Positions 28,328-36,514 of a DNA stretch of 64,000 nucleotides are shown here, one piece after another. The stretch covers positions 430,023-494,022 of the forward strand of contig NZ_BCZK01000003.1 of assembly GCF_001598695.1 (NCBI RefSeq), given 5' to 3'. The notes under the pieces were generated by a model. The model searched no databases. It was not told the origin of the DNA and was given only the letters and a program-made list of their open reading frames with translations. Position 1 is the first letter of the stretch. Every line of letters begins with the position of its first letter. A program made the translations under genes and the position numbers. The stretch comes from Klebsiella oxytoca NBRC 105695. Its GTDB lineage: Bacteria > Pseudomonadota > Gammaproteobacteria > Enterobacterales > Enterobacteriaceae.

Positions 28328-29638
28328 ATGGATGAATTAAAACCAGAAGACGATATGAAAGCCGATCGCAGCGATCGTCGTACTGGTCGTTCTCGTCAGT
28401 CTTCAGAGCGTGATGCCGATCCGCAAATCAATTTTGATGATGTCGATCTTGATGATGCTGACGATGGTCGCCCGACGCGCGGCAGCAAAGCACGCCGTGA
28501 GCGCGATGAAGAGCAGTATGAAGAGTACGAAGAAGAAGTAGAGTCTGACGAAGGCGATGACGAAGAGCGTCAGGTTGAGCGTCGTCCGCGTAAGCGTAAG
28601 AAAGCGCCGGCAAAACCGGCCTCCCGTCAGTACATCATGATGGGCGTAGGCATCCTCGTTCTGCTGCTGCTGATCGTTGGCGTTGGTTCCGCGCTGAAAT
28701 CACCATCCTCATCCAACGAGCAAACCGCTTCCGGCGAGAAGAGCATCAACTTGTCCGGAGATCAGGACAATAATACCCAGCCAGCGGCCCAGGACTCCTC
28801 TGCGGCAAACAACGCGCAATCGCAGGATGTCTCTCTGCCGCCCATCGCGTCTAACCCGACTCAAGGGCAGACGACGGCTGAACCACAAGGGCAGCAGCGC
28901 GTTGAGGTTCAGGGTGATCTGAATAACGCGCTGACCCAGCAGCAGGGGCAAATTGATAGCGCGGTAGCCAACTCTACTCTGCCTACAGAACCTGCTACCG
29001 TTGCGCCGCTGCGCAATGGCGCCGCCCCGCGTCAGGCCACTACCGAGCGTCAGACGGCGGCAGCGCCGCGTCCGGCTGAGCGTAAGCATACGGTTATCGA
29101 ACCAAAACCGCAGGCCACGGCGAAAGCGCCGACGCAGCCGAAACAGGTTCCGGTTCAGCCTAAGCGTACAGAAAGCGTCGCCGCTACGACCCCGGCAAAA
29201 ACTCAGCCGACCACTAAGCCTACCGCTACTGCACAGGCTAAACCGGCTGCGACTACCGCTCCTGCGGCGACCACCGCGACAGCATCTACTGCTCCGGCTG
29301 CGACTGCAGCTGCCGCTCCGGCAGCAACAGCGGCGACTACGGGTAAAAGCGCTGGCGATGTTGGTTCGATGAAGTCTGCGCCGTCCGGCCACTATACGCT
29401 GCAGCTCAGCAGCTCTTCTAACTACAACAACCTTAACAGTTGGGCGAAGAAAGAGAAGCTGGAGAAATATGTTGTCTACGAGACTACGCGTAACGGTCAG
29501 CCCTGGTATGTGCTGGTGAGCGGTATTTACGCTTCAAAAGATGAAGCGAAACGTGCCGTTGCTACGCTGCCAGCAGATGTACAGGCGAAAAATCCGTGGG
29601 CAAAACCGCTGCATCAGGTTCAGTCTGACCTGAAATAA
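28328..29638 (+). CDS. damX: DamX, SPOR-domain cell-division protein
   Basis: The protein has 436 residues: an acidic and highly charged cytoplasmic part (1-95), one transmembrane helix ([20 protein letters not shown], about 101-120), a long low-complexity periplasmic linker rich in Ala, Thr, Pro and Gln (130-345), and a C-terminal SPOR domain (355-436, [15 protein letters not shown] and [19 protein letters not shown]) that binds denuded septal glycan. It is non-essential and modulates division. The repetitive Ala/Pro codons in the linker create long false frames on the opposite strand. Confidence 0.95.
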   Translation: MDELKPEDDMKADRSDRRTGRSRQSSERDADPQINFDDVDLDDADDGRPTRGSKARRERDEEQYEEYEEEVESDEGDDEERQVERRPRKRKKAPAKPASRQYIMMGVGILVLLLLIVGVGSALKSPSSSNEQTASGEKSINLSGDQDNNTQPAAQDSSAANNAQSQDVSLPPIASNPTQGQTTAEPQGQQRVEVQGDLNNALTQQQGQIDSAVANSTLPTEPATVAPLRNGAAPRQATTERQTAAAPRPAERKHTVIEPKPQATAKAPTQPKQVPVQPKRTESVAATTPAKTQPTTKPTATAQAKPAATTAPAATTATASTAPAATAAAAPAATAATTGKSAGDVGSMKSAPSGHYTLQLSSSSNYNNLNSWAKKEKLEKYVVYETTRNGQPWYVLVSGIYASKDEAKRAVATLPADVQAKNPWAKPLHQVQSDLK

Positions 29639-29716
29639 TGCCGCAGTGTAGTCTGAAGCGCTGGATGCTGTCGGAGCTTTCTCCACAGCCGGAGAATGTG
29701 TAATTAGTTAGGCAGC

Positions 29717-30544
29717 ATGAAAAAGAATCGCGCTTTTCTGAAATGGGCAGGGGGCAAATACCCCCTGCTTGATGATATTAAAAAGCACTTGCCGCAGGGC
29801 GACTGCTTGATTGAGCCTTTCGTGGGCGCCGGGTCGGTATTTCTTAATACCGACTTTTCTCGTTATATCCTCGCTGATATCAATAGTGATTTGATCGATC
29901 TGTATAACATCGTCAAACTGCAAACCGATGAGTACGTTGCGGCGGCGCGAGAGATGTTTACGCCTGAGAACAACGTTGCTGAACAGTATTATCTGTTTCG
30001 CGACGAGTTTAACCAGAGCCAGGAGCCGCTGCGCCGCGCGGTGCTGTTCCTGTATCTGAACCGTCATGGCTACAATGGTCTGTGTCGCTACAACCTGCGC
30101 GGGGAGTTCAACGTGCCCTTTGGCCGTTATAAAAAGCCCTATTTTCCCGAAGCTGAACTGTATCATTTCGCGGAGAAGGCGCAGCATGCCGAGTTTCATT
30201 GTGAATCTTATGAAGAGTGCATGAAGCGGGCAGATCACCGTTCCGTTGTTTACTGCGATCCGCCCTATGCGCCGCTGTCGTCAACGGCTAACTTCACGGC
30301 CTATCATACGAATAGCTTTAGCCAGGAGCAGCAGGAGCTGCTGGCTAAAAAAGCGGAATCGCTGATGAAAAAGCGTATTCCAGTGCTGATTTCCAACCAT
30401 CGCACGCCGCTCACTCAGGAGTGGTATAAAAACGCCGCTGAGACGCATATTGTGAAGGTTCGACGCAGCATCAGCAGTAACGGTGGTACACGTAAGAAGG
30501 TGGACGAGCTTCTGGCTCTGTACCGTCCGCCCAAGACCAAATAA
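29717..30544 (+). CDS. dam: Dam, GATC adenine-N6 DNA methyltransferase
   Basis: Dam methylates GATC, guiding mismatch repair and replication timing. The protein has 275 residues. The S-adenosylmethionine pocket is [12 protein letters not shown] (7-18) and [10 protein letters not shown] (33-42), and the catalytic DPPY is at 181-184. The target-recognition stretch [20 protein letters not shown] is intact. It lies 78 bp after damX in the superoperon, upstream of rpe. Confidence 0.97.
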   Translation: MKKNRAFLKWAGGKYPLLDDIKKHLPQGDCLIEPFVGAGSVFLNTDFSRYILADINSDLIDLYNIVKLQTDEYVAAAREMFTPENNVAEQYYLFRDEFNQSQEPLRRAVLFLYLNRHGYNGLCRYNLRGEFNVPFGRYKKPYFPEAELYHFAEKAQHAEFHCESYEECMKRADHRSVVYCDPPYAPLSSTANFTAYHTNSFSQEQQELLAKKAESLMKKRIPVLISNHRTPLTQEWYKNAAETHIVKVRRSISSNGGTRKKVDELLALYRPPKTK

Positions 30545-30561
30545 ATTTCAAGGAGATGCGG

Positions 30562-31239
30562 ATGAAGCAGTATTTGATTGCCCCTTCGATTCTGTCGGCT
30601 GATTTTGCCCGTCTGGGCGAGGATACCGCCAATGCGTTGGCTGCGGGTGCGGATGTTGTGCACTTTGACGTGATGGACAACCACTACGTGCCGAATCTGA
30701 CCATTGGTCCGATGGTGCTGAAATCACTGCGAAATTACGGTATCACCGCGCCGATTGATGTGCATTTGATGGTCAAGCCGGTTGACCGCATCATCCCTGA
30801 TTTTGCCGCCGCGGGCGCCAGCATCATTACTTTCCATCCGGAAGCTTCCGAACACGTTGACCGTACGCTGCAGCTTATCAAAGAGCACGGCTGTAAAGCC
30901 GGCCTGGTATTTAACCCGGCGACCTCCCTGAGCTACCTCGATTACGTGATGGATAAGCTGGATGTCATTCTGTTGATGTCCGTCAACCCTGGCTTTGGTG
31001 GTCAGTCCTTTATTCCGCATACCCTGGATAAACTGCGTGAAGTTCGTCGTCGCATTGATGAATCCGGCTACGACATCCGTCTGGAAGTGGATGGCGGTGT
31101 AAAAGTGAGCAACATCGCTGAGATTGCTGCTGCCGGTGCGGATATGTTTGTTGCTGGCTCGGCTATTTTCGATCAGCCGGACTACAAAAAAGTCGTTGAA
31201 CAAATGCGTAGTGAATTAGCAAAGGTTAGCCATGGATAA
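30562..31239 (+). CDS. rpe: Rpe, ribulose-5-phosphate 3-epimerase
   Basis: Rpe interconverts ribulose-5-P and xylulose-5-P in the pentose phosphate pathway, using an Fe2+/Zn2+ TIM-barrel site. The protein has 225 residues from MKQYLIAPS. An in-frame ATG at 30556 lies too close to the AAGGAG ribosome site, which fixes the start at 30562. The metal and catalytic residues H34, D36 ([12 protein letters not shown]), H67 (DVHLMV) and the Asp in LEVDGGVK are present. It overlaps gph by 8 bp. Confidence 0.97.
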   Translation: MKQYLIAPSILSADFARLGEDTANALAAGADVVHFDVMDNHYVPNLTIGPMVLKSLRNYGITAPIDVHLMVKPVDRIIPDFAAAGASIITFHPEASEHVDRTLQLIKEHGCKAGLVFNPATSLSYLDYVMDKLDVILLMSVNPGFGGQSFIPHTLDKLREVRRRIDESGYDIRLEVDGGVKVSNIAEIAAAGADMFVAGSAIFDQPDYKKVVEQMRSELAKVSHG

Positions 31240-31981
31240 GTTACACAACATTCGCGGTGTGGCGTTTGATCTCGACGGAACGCTGGTGGACAGCGCGCCG
31301 GGATTGACCGCTGCCGTTGATAACGCCCTGTATGCGCTGGAACTCCCGATGGCGGGCGAAGAGCGAGTCGTGACCTGGATTGGTAACGGCGCTGACGTAC
31401 TCATCCAGCGGGCCCTGACCTGGGCTCGTCAGGAGCGCGCGACGCTCAGAGCGGCGCAGGGCAAACCTTCCGTCGATCATGATGATATCCCGCAGGCTGA
31501 GCAACAGGCCATTTTGCGCAAGTTGTTCGATCGCTACTATGGCGAAGTGGCGGAAGAGGGGAGCTTTTTGTTTCCTGCCGTTGCCGATACGCTGGGCGCG
31601 CTGCACGCAAAAGGCCTGCCGCTGGCGCTGGTGACCAATAAGCCAACGCCGTTTGTCGCGCCAATTCTGTCGTCGCTGGATATCGCCAAATATTTTACCG
31701 TTGTTATCGGCGGCGATGACGTAAAAAACAAAAAACCGCACCCGGAACCGCTGCTGATGGTCGCGGAGAAACTGGGGCTGGCGCCCGCAGAGCTGCTGTT
31801 CGTTGGCGACTCGCGCAATGATATTCAGGCCGCGAAGGCCGCCGGCTGCTGCTCTATCGGATTGACCTACGGCTACAACTACGGCGAGCCGATTTCGTTG
31901 AGTGAGCCGGATTATATCTTTGACCAATTTAATGAACTCTTGCCCGCTTTCGGGCTACCGTACAGTGAAAATCAGGAATAA
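31232..31981 (+). CDS. gph: Gph, phosphoglycolate phosphatase
   Basis: Gph is a HAD-family phosphatase that removes 2-phosphoglycolate made during repair of 3'-phosphoglycolate DNA ends. The protein has 249 residues. Motif I is [10 protein letters not shown] with D13 and D15, motif [11 protein letters not shown], motif [12 protein letters not shown], and motif [16 protein letters not shown]. It overlaps rpe by 8 bp and is followed by trpS after 3 bp. Confidence 0.96.
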   Translation: MDKLHNIRGVAFDLDGTLVDSAPGLTAAVDNALYALELPMAGEERVVTWIGNGADVLIQRALTWARQERATLRAAQGKPSVDHDDIPQAEQQAILRKLFDRYYGEVAEEGSFLFPAVADTLGALHAKGLPLALVTNKPTPFVAPILSSLDIAKYFTVVIGGDDVKNKKPHPEPLLMVAEKLGLAPAELLFVGDSRNDIQAAKAAGCCSIGLTYGYNYGEPISLSEPDYIFDQFNELLPAFGLPYSENQE

Positions 31982-31984
31982 AAA

Positions 31985-32989
31985 ATGACCAAGCCCATCG
32001 TTTTTAGTGGCGCACAGCCCTCAGGTGAATTGACCATTGGCAACTATATGGGTGCGCTGCGTCAGTGGGTAAACATGCAGGACGATTACCACTGCATTTA
32101 CTGCATCGTTGACCAGCACGCGATTACCGTCCGTCAGGATCCGCAGCAGCTGCGTAAGGCGACGCTGGATACGCTTGCGCTGTATCTGGCGTGCGGTATC
32201 GACCCGAAAAAAAGCACCATTTTTGTTCAGTCCCACGTGCCTGAGCATGCGCAGCTGGGCTGGGCGCTGAACTGCTACACCTATTTCGGCGAACTGAGCC
32301 GTATGACCCAGTTTAAAGACAAGTCATCGCGCTATGCGGAAAACATTAACGCCGGTCTGTTTGACTATCCGGTATTGATGGCTGCCGACATTCTGCTGTA
32401 TCAGACTAACCAGGTCCCGGTTGGCGAAGACCAGAAGCAGCACCTGGAACTGAGCCGCGATGTCGCCCAGCGTTTCAACGCTATCTATGGCGACGTGTTT
32501 AAAGTTCCGGAACCGTTTATTCCCAAATCCGGCGCGCGCGTGATGTCGCTGCTGGAGCCGACCAAAAAGATGTCCAAGTCAGATGATAACCGCAACAACG
32601 TTATCGGTCTGCTGGAAGACCCGAAATCGGTAGTGAAGAAGATCAAACGCGCGGTCACCGACTCCGACGAGCCGCCGGTTGTTCGCTACGACATCCAGAA
32701 CAAAGCGGGTGTTTCCAACCTGCTGGATATTCTCTCTGCGGTTACCGGTCAGAGCATTCCAGAGCTGGAGCAGCATTTTGAAGGCAAAATGTACGGTCAT
32801 CTGAAGGGCGAGGTGGCAGAAGCCGTTTCCGGTATGCTGACCGAACTGCAGGAGCGCTATCACCGATTCCGCGGTGATGAAGCCTTCCTTAATCAGGTCA
32901 TGAAAGAGGGCGCAGAGAAAGCCAGCGCTCGCGCTTCCGTGACCCTGAAAGCGGTTTACGAAGCGATTGGTTTCGTCGCCAAACCCTGA
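31985..32989 (+). CDS. trpS: TrpS, tryptophanyl-tRNA synthetase
   Basis: TrpS is a class I aminoacyl-tRNA synthetase that charges tRNA-Trp. The 334 residues match E. coli. The HIGH-like motif is [10 protein letters not shown] (12-21) and the KMSKS loop is exact at 195-199. It is the last gene of the superoperon, 3 bp after gph, and is followed by a good terminator. In E. coli the frl and yhf sugar operons separate trpS from yhfL; here they are absent. Confidence 0.97.
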   Translation: MTKPIVFSGAQPSGELTIGNYMGALRQWVNMQDDYHCIYCIVDQHAITVRQDPQQLRKATLDTLALYLACGIDPKKSTIFVQSHVPEHAQLGWALNCYTYFGELSRMTQFKDKSSRYAENINAGLFDYPVLMAADILLYQTNQVPVGEDQKQHLELSRDVAQRFNAIYGDVFKVPEPFIPKSGARVMSLLEPTKKMSKSDDNRNNVIGLLEDPKSVVKKIKRAVTDSDEPPVVRYDIQNKAGVSNLLDILSAVTGQSIPELEQHFEGKMYGHLKGEVAEAVSGMLTELQERYHRFRGDEAFLNQVMKEGAEKASARASVTLKAVYEAIGFVAKP

Positions 32990-33012
32990 TGGATTAACGG
33001 TGGTTGAGCAAT

Positions 33013-33042
33013 AAAAGCCGGGTGCAAAACATCCGGCTTTTT
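33013..33042 (+). terminator. Terminator of the aroK-trpS superoperon
   Basis: AAAAGCCGGGTG-CAAAA-CATCCGGCTTTTTT forms an 8-bp stem with one G-U pair followed by a T-run, 23 bp past the trpS stop. Confidence 0.9.
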
Positions 33043-33212
33043 CATTGGTAATCGCTGATGCCATATGATGCAGTGATTCTGTAAACGCTCTGCATTTATT
33101 AGCGAGGAGCACTCGTTGATTGGCCGGAAAGCAGTGAGCCCGAAATGTCATTATTCGTATCGCTCATACACAATCATGACTTTCTTAATTGTACTGGTTT
33201 TTAGGCCGCATA

Positions 33213-33240
33213 TAAAAAGGCCGGAATAATCCGACCTGAT
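33213..33240 (-). terminator. Terminator of yhfL
   Basis: On the minus strand the sequence AGGTCGGATTATTCCGGCCT can fold with one mismatch and is followed directly by five T. It begins 4 bases beyond the yhfL stop codon. Confidence 0.7.
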
Positions 33241-33243
33241 ATT

Positions 33244-33417
33244 TTATTTCTGATCTGCTGCGGGTCCACAGCCGCCTATCATCTTGGAAATAGAAATTGC
33301 AGGATGAAGGAGATAGTCATAACTGCATGTTTTATTTTTGTTTTCAATGTGGCCGGTGCAGGCAGTGAGCGACGTGAGAACTGCCGCTAATGCAGCGAAC
33401 CTGAGCATGTTTTTCAT
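33244..33417 (-). CDS. yhfL: YhfL, small lipoprotein
   Basis: The protein has 57 residues from MKNMLRFAALAAVL. A lipobox LTAC places the lipidated Cys at residue 20, and the mature part TGHIENKNKTCSYDYLLHPA followed by ISISKMIGGCGP contains two further cysteines. It matches the E. coli YhfL lipoprotein of unknown function. The open frame reaches 33462, but that would put a charged extension before the signal sequence; AGGGAT lies upstream of 33417. The 186 bp on its upstream side, toward cysG, are very AT-rich. Confidence 0.88.
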   Translation of the reverse strand: MKNMLRFAALAAVLTSLTACTGHIENKNKTCSYDYLLHPAISISKMIGGCGPAADQK

Positions 33418-33648
33418 AAGATAATCCCTGTCGTATGATATATAATATATTTGACTTTCCATTGCTAATAAGAAACGGCTTTTGAGTCATTTCTTATTTT
33501 TGATTTAATAGGATTTTATTTTGGGTGTCAAATTTTCAAGGATTAAATTAACTTAATTGCTTTTTAAATATTATGGAATATATTTGCGGCAAGATTATGT
33601 TGAAAGAAAATATGGCCCAATATTAATGGTAATAGTGGGCCAGGAAGA

Positions 33649-35022
33649 TTAGTGATTTGAGAACCAGTTCAGCTTGTCGCGCAGGCCGACAACGCGACCG
33701 ACAATAATCAGCGCGGGGCTGGCCATTTGCTTCGCCAGAATATCCAGCTGTTCTAACGTACCGGTGACCACCTTCTGGGTTATCGCCGTGCCGTTCTCAA
33801 CGATGGCAGCGGGCATATCCGCCGCCATGCCGTGGGCAATCAGTTTTTCCCGGATCGCCGGAGCCTGGTTCAGGCCCATGTAGAACACCAGGGTCTGTTT
33901 CTCTACCGCCAGGTTTTCCCAGTCCAGTTCGCCGCCGGTCTTAAGGTGGCCGGTGACCAGGCGCACGCCCTGGGCAAAATCCCGGTGAGTCAGGGGGATG
34001 CCGGAGTAGGCGGAACAGCCAGAGGCCGCGGTAATTCCCGGTACTACCGAGAAAGGAATACCCGCATGACACAAAGTTTCCAGCTCTTCGCCGCCGCGAC
34101 CAAAGATAAACGGATCGCCACCTTTCAGGCGAACAACGCGTTTTCCACCCTGGGCTTCGCGCAGCAGAATCTGGTTAATCTCTTCCTGCGGTACGCAGTG
34201 GTAGCCCGAGCGTTTTCCCACGAAGACCCGATCGGCATCGCGGCGCACCAGATTCATGATGTCGTCGGAGACCAGGCGGTCATAAACCACTACATCGGCC
34301 TGCTGTATTTGCTGCAGGCCTTTGAGGGTCAGCAGTCCGGCGTCGCCAGGACCTGCGCCTACCAGCACCACTTCGCCGCGATGGTCCAGCGGCTCGGTCA
34401 GCAGCTGCTCCGTAGCGTCCGCGACGGCCTGGCGGTCCTCGTTGGCCAGCGACTGCGCCAGCCTGTCGTTAACAAACAGCTTCTCCCAGAAGCGTCGGCG
34501 CTCGCCGACGGTGGCAAACTGCTTCTTCACCCTTGAACGCAGCTGACCTGCATAGTGGGCCAGCTGGCCTAAATGTAATGGCAGAACCGACTCCAGCTTT
34601 TCGCGCAGCAGGCGCGCCAGCACCGGCGAGGTGCCGCCAGAAGAGACGGCAACCATCAGCGGTGAACGGTCGATAATCGACGGCATAATAAAGCTGGCTT
34701 GCTGAGGCGCATCGACCACGTTGCAAAATATTCGCCTTTCTTCCGCTGATTCGCTGACTTGTTGATTAACCGCTTCGTTATCGGTAGCAGCGATGGCCAG
34801 CCAGCAGTTATCCAGCAGCGCAGGATTAAACTCGCCCTGGACCAGGGTTAGCATGTTTGCATCGGCCCATACCTGGAATTGCGGCACAAAATCCAGGGCA
34901 TTAACCGTCAATCTGGCGCCAGCGTCCAGTAACAGGCGAGCTTTACGTTCAGCCACATCGCCGCCGCCGACTAACAAACAGTCACGATCGCGTAATTGGC
35001 AAAATATAGGCAAATGGTCCAC
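33649..35022 (-). CDS. cysG: CysG, siroheme synthase
   Basis: CysG is a trifunctional enzyme. The N-terminal half (1-200) is the NAD-dependent dehydrogenase/ferrochelatase ([14 protein letters not shown], catalytic D104 in NVVDAP, S128 in [10 protein letters not shown]). The C-terminal half is the SAM-dependent uroporphyrinogen III methylase ([33 protein letters not shown]). The protein has 457 residues, as in E. coli. It makes the siroheme used by NirB encoded upstream and by sulfite reductase. It closes the nirBDC-cysG cluster, 220 bp after nirC, with a repeat element in that gap. Confidence 0.97.
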   Translation of the reverse strand: MDHLPIFCQLRDRDCLLVGGGDVAERKARLLLDAGARLTVNALDFVPQFQVWADANMLTLVQGEFNPALLDNCWLAIAATDNEAVNQQVSESAEERRIFCNVVDAPQQASFIMPSIIDRSPLMVAVSSGGTSPVLARLLREKLESVLPLHLGQLAHYAGQLRSRVKKQFATVGERRRFWEKLFVNDRLAQSLANEDRQAVADATEQLLTEPLDHRGEVVLVGAGPGDAGLLTLKGLQQIQQADVVVYDRLVSDDIMNLVRRDADRVFVGKRSGYHCVPQEEINQILLREAQGGKRVVRLKGGDPFIFGRGGEELETLCHAGIPFSVVPGITAASGCSAYSGIPLTHRDFAQGVRLVTGHLKTGGELDWENLAVEKQTLVFYMGLNQAPAIREKLIAHGMAADMPAAIVENGTAITQKVVTGTLEQLDILAKQMASPALIIVGRVVGLRDKLNWFSNH

Positions 35023-35084
35023 GACATTCCCTCTTAATTATTGGCAGCAGCCTTAGAATCTGGCTATCAGGCTATTTTATTTGT

Positions 35085-35226
35085 CAGGTTGAACCTGGGC
35101 AGTGCTCACACAAAATTCATCGAGTTTTGAACGCCCTTTAGGGCGGCCCGAAGGGTGAGCGTAGCGAATCATCCTCACGTACTACGTGTACGTTCCGGTT
35201 GTTTCGCGCTGTCCGCGTTCAACCTG
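35085..35226. repeat. 142-bp intergenic element with 10-bp terminal inverted repeats
   Basis: CAGGTTGAAC (35085-35094) recurs exactly inverted as GTTCAACCTG (35217-35226), and similarity continues inward (GGGCAGTGC versus GGACAGCGC). The interior holds the hairpins CGCCCTTTAGGGCG (35132-35145) and CGTAC/GTACG around 35178-35192. I recall closely related modules (ACGTACTACGTGTACG, CCGAAGGGTGAGCG) as dispersed intergenic repeats in enteric genomes. The element is non-coding and lies between nirC and cysG, so it is transcribed with them. Confidence 0.6.
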
Positions 35227-35242
35227 CCTTCACCGATTACGC

Positions 35243-36049
35243 CTACTGAGCCAGACTCTCAGTCTCGTTAGTTTTTTCCGGGGCGGGGCGCTCCGATTTC
35301 GGCGTAGCATACCAATAACCCAATCCCATAAATACGACACCGGACAAAGTATTGCCGAGTGTTACCCATAACAAATTGTGACCTATTCCCGCAAGGGTAT
35401 ACGCATCGCTGTGATGGCCAAACCAGGAGAGGGCAAAAAGCGTCATGTTGGCGACGGAGTGCTCATAGCCGGACGCGATAAACGCCAGTAGACACCACCA
35501 GATGGCGATAAATTTGGCCGCGCCCTCGGTACGAATCGCCATCCAGATCGCCAGACACACCAGCCAGTTACACAGCGCGCCTTTGAAAAAGAGCGCCATC
35601 GCGGATTGGCTGGTTTTTGCCAGCGCGACGGTATGCACGAGGCTGCTATCGACCGGCAGCAGGCTGCCGCTACCCCAGCAATACAGCAGCGCCACGAAAA
35701 CCGAACCCAGCAGATTACCCATCCAGGTCTGGGGCAGAATCGCCCACATCTGACTCTGGCTGATGGTGCCCGCTTTCACGCCCAGCGTAAGGAACATGGT
35801 GTGGCCGGTGAACAATTCAGAGCCGGCGATAATCACCAGCGTTAACGCAATGCCAAAGGTGGCGCCCATCACCAGCGGGCGGACCGCAGGATCGAGCAGG
35901 TTGCCGAGGGTAAAAATAAGAATGATGCCGAGGCCGACATAGGCTCCCGCCATCATTGAGCTGACCCAGAAGCTGATTGGATTATTGGCCGAAAGGCGCG
36001 CAATGCGGGCGGCGTTGGCCGCGCACTTGTTTATTGTGTCCGTAAACAT
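35243..36049 (-). CDS. nirC: NirC, nitrite channel/transporter
   Basis: NirC is an inner-membrane formate/nitrite (FNT) family pentameric channel that imports nitrite for NirBD. The protein has 268 residues with six hydrophobic segments and the FNT features NPISFWVSSMMAGAYVGLG near the N-terminus, AGSELFTGHTMFL, MGNLLGS and SGYEHSVANMTLF. The C-terminal tail is charged. It lies in the nirBDC-cysG cluster, separated from nirD by 138 bp that contain a strong hairpin terminator. Confidence 0.95.
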   Translation of the reverse strand: MFTDTINKCAANAARIARLSANNPISFWVSSMMAGAYVGLGIILIFTLGNLLDPAVRPLVMGATFGIALTLVIIAGSELFTGHTMFLTLGVKAGTISQSQMWAILPQTWMGNLLGSVFVALLYCWGSGSLLPVDSSLVHTVALAKTSQSAMALFFKGALCNWLVCLAIWMAIRTEGAAKFIAIWWCLLAFIASGYEHSVANMTLFALSWFGHHSDAYTLAGIGHNLLWVTLGNTLSGVVFMGLGYWYATPKSERPAPEKTNETESLAQ

Positions 36050-36152
36050 AGGATTTCCTTTAACACCTCATCCTTTGCGCTGCTTCCTGGTTGGCAGCCT
36101 TCGCGACGCAGCACAGATGATGTTGTGTCATCAATTGAAGGTAAAAAATTTA

Positions 36153-36181
36153 AAAAAAAGGGAGGCGTTGCGCCTCCCTTA
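36153..36181 (-). terminator. Hairpin terminator between nirD and nirC
   Basis: The stem GGGAGGCG-(loop)-CGCCTCCC lies just after the nirD stop and, on the minus strand, is followed by eight T. It looks like a full intrinsic terminator placed inside the cluster, so nirC-cysG would depend on read-through or a separate promoter. Confidence 0.82.
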
Positions 36182-36187
36182 AATTGC

Positions 36188-36514
36188 TTAACCACGTAAC
36201 TGCACGATGCCGTCTTTCACTCGGGCTTCATAGTGCGCTACCGAATGGCTTTCATCTTCCATACACAGGCCGTCACGCAGGCGGAAGCGCTGCTTTTTCA
36301 GCGGGCTGGCCACCCACAGCTCGCCCTGATGCTCGGCGATCAGGCCGCGAGAGAGGACGCTGGACTCGAAGAACGGATCGATATTGCTAATCGCAAACAC
36401 CTGGTCACCGTGATACGGGCGGAAAATCGCCACTTGTTTATCGCCTAACAGCGCGCAGACGCCGGTTTCCGGCAGGATGTCATCGAGTTTGCAGATATTT
36501 TTCCACTGGCTCAT
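36188..36514 (-). CDS. nirD: NirD, small subunit of NADH-dependent nitrite reductase
   Basis: The protein has 108 residues with a Rieske-like fold but without Rieske Cys/His pairs, as known for NirD. Segments WKNICKLDDILPETGVCALL, FRPYHGDQVFAISNIDPF and LWVASPLKKQRFRL match the family. It acts with NirB in the cytoplasm to reduce nitrite to ammonium. Its start overlaps the end of nirB by 4 bp, showing translational coupling. Confidence 0.95.
   Translation of the reverse strand: MSQWKNICKLDDILPETGVCALLGDKQVAIFRPYHGDQVFAISNIDPFFESSVLSRGLIAEHQGELWVASPLKKQRFRLRDGLCMEDESHSVAHYEARVKDGIVQLRG

Noticed and set aside
28709..29392. Arg/Ser-rich frame antisense to damX
   Set aside because: It mirrors the Ala/Pro/Thr low-complexity linker of DamX and has no start signals.
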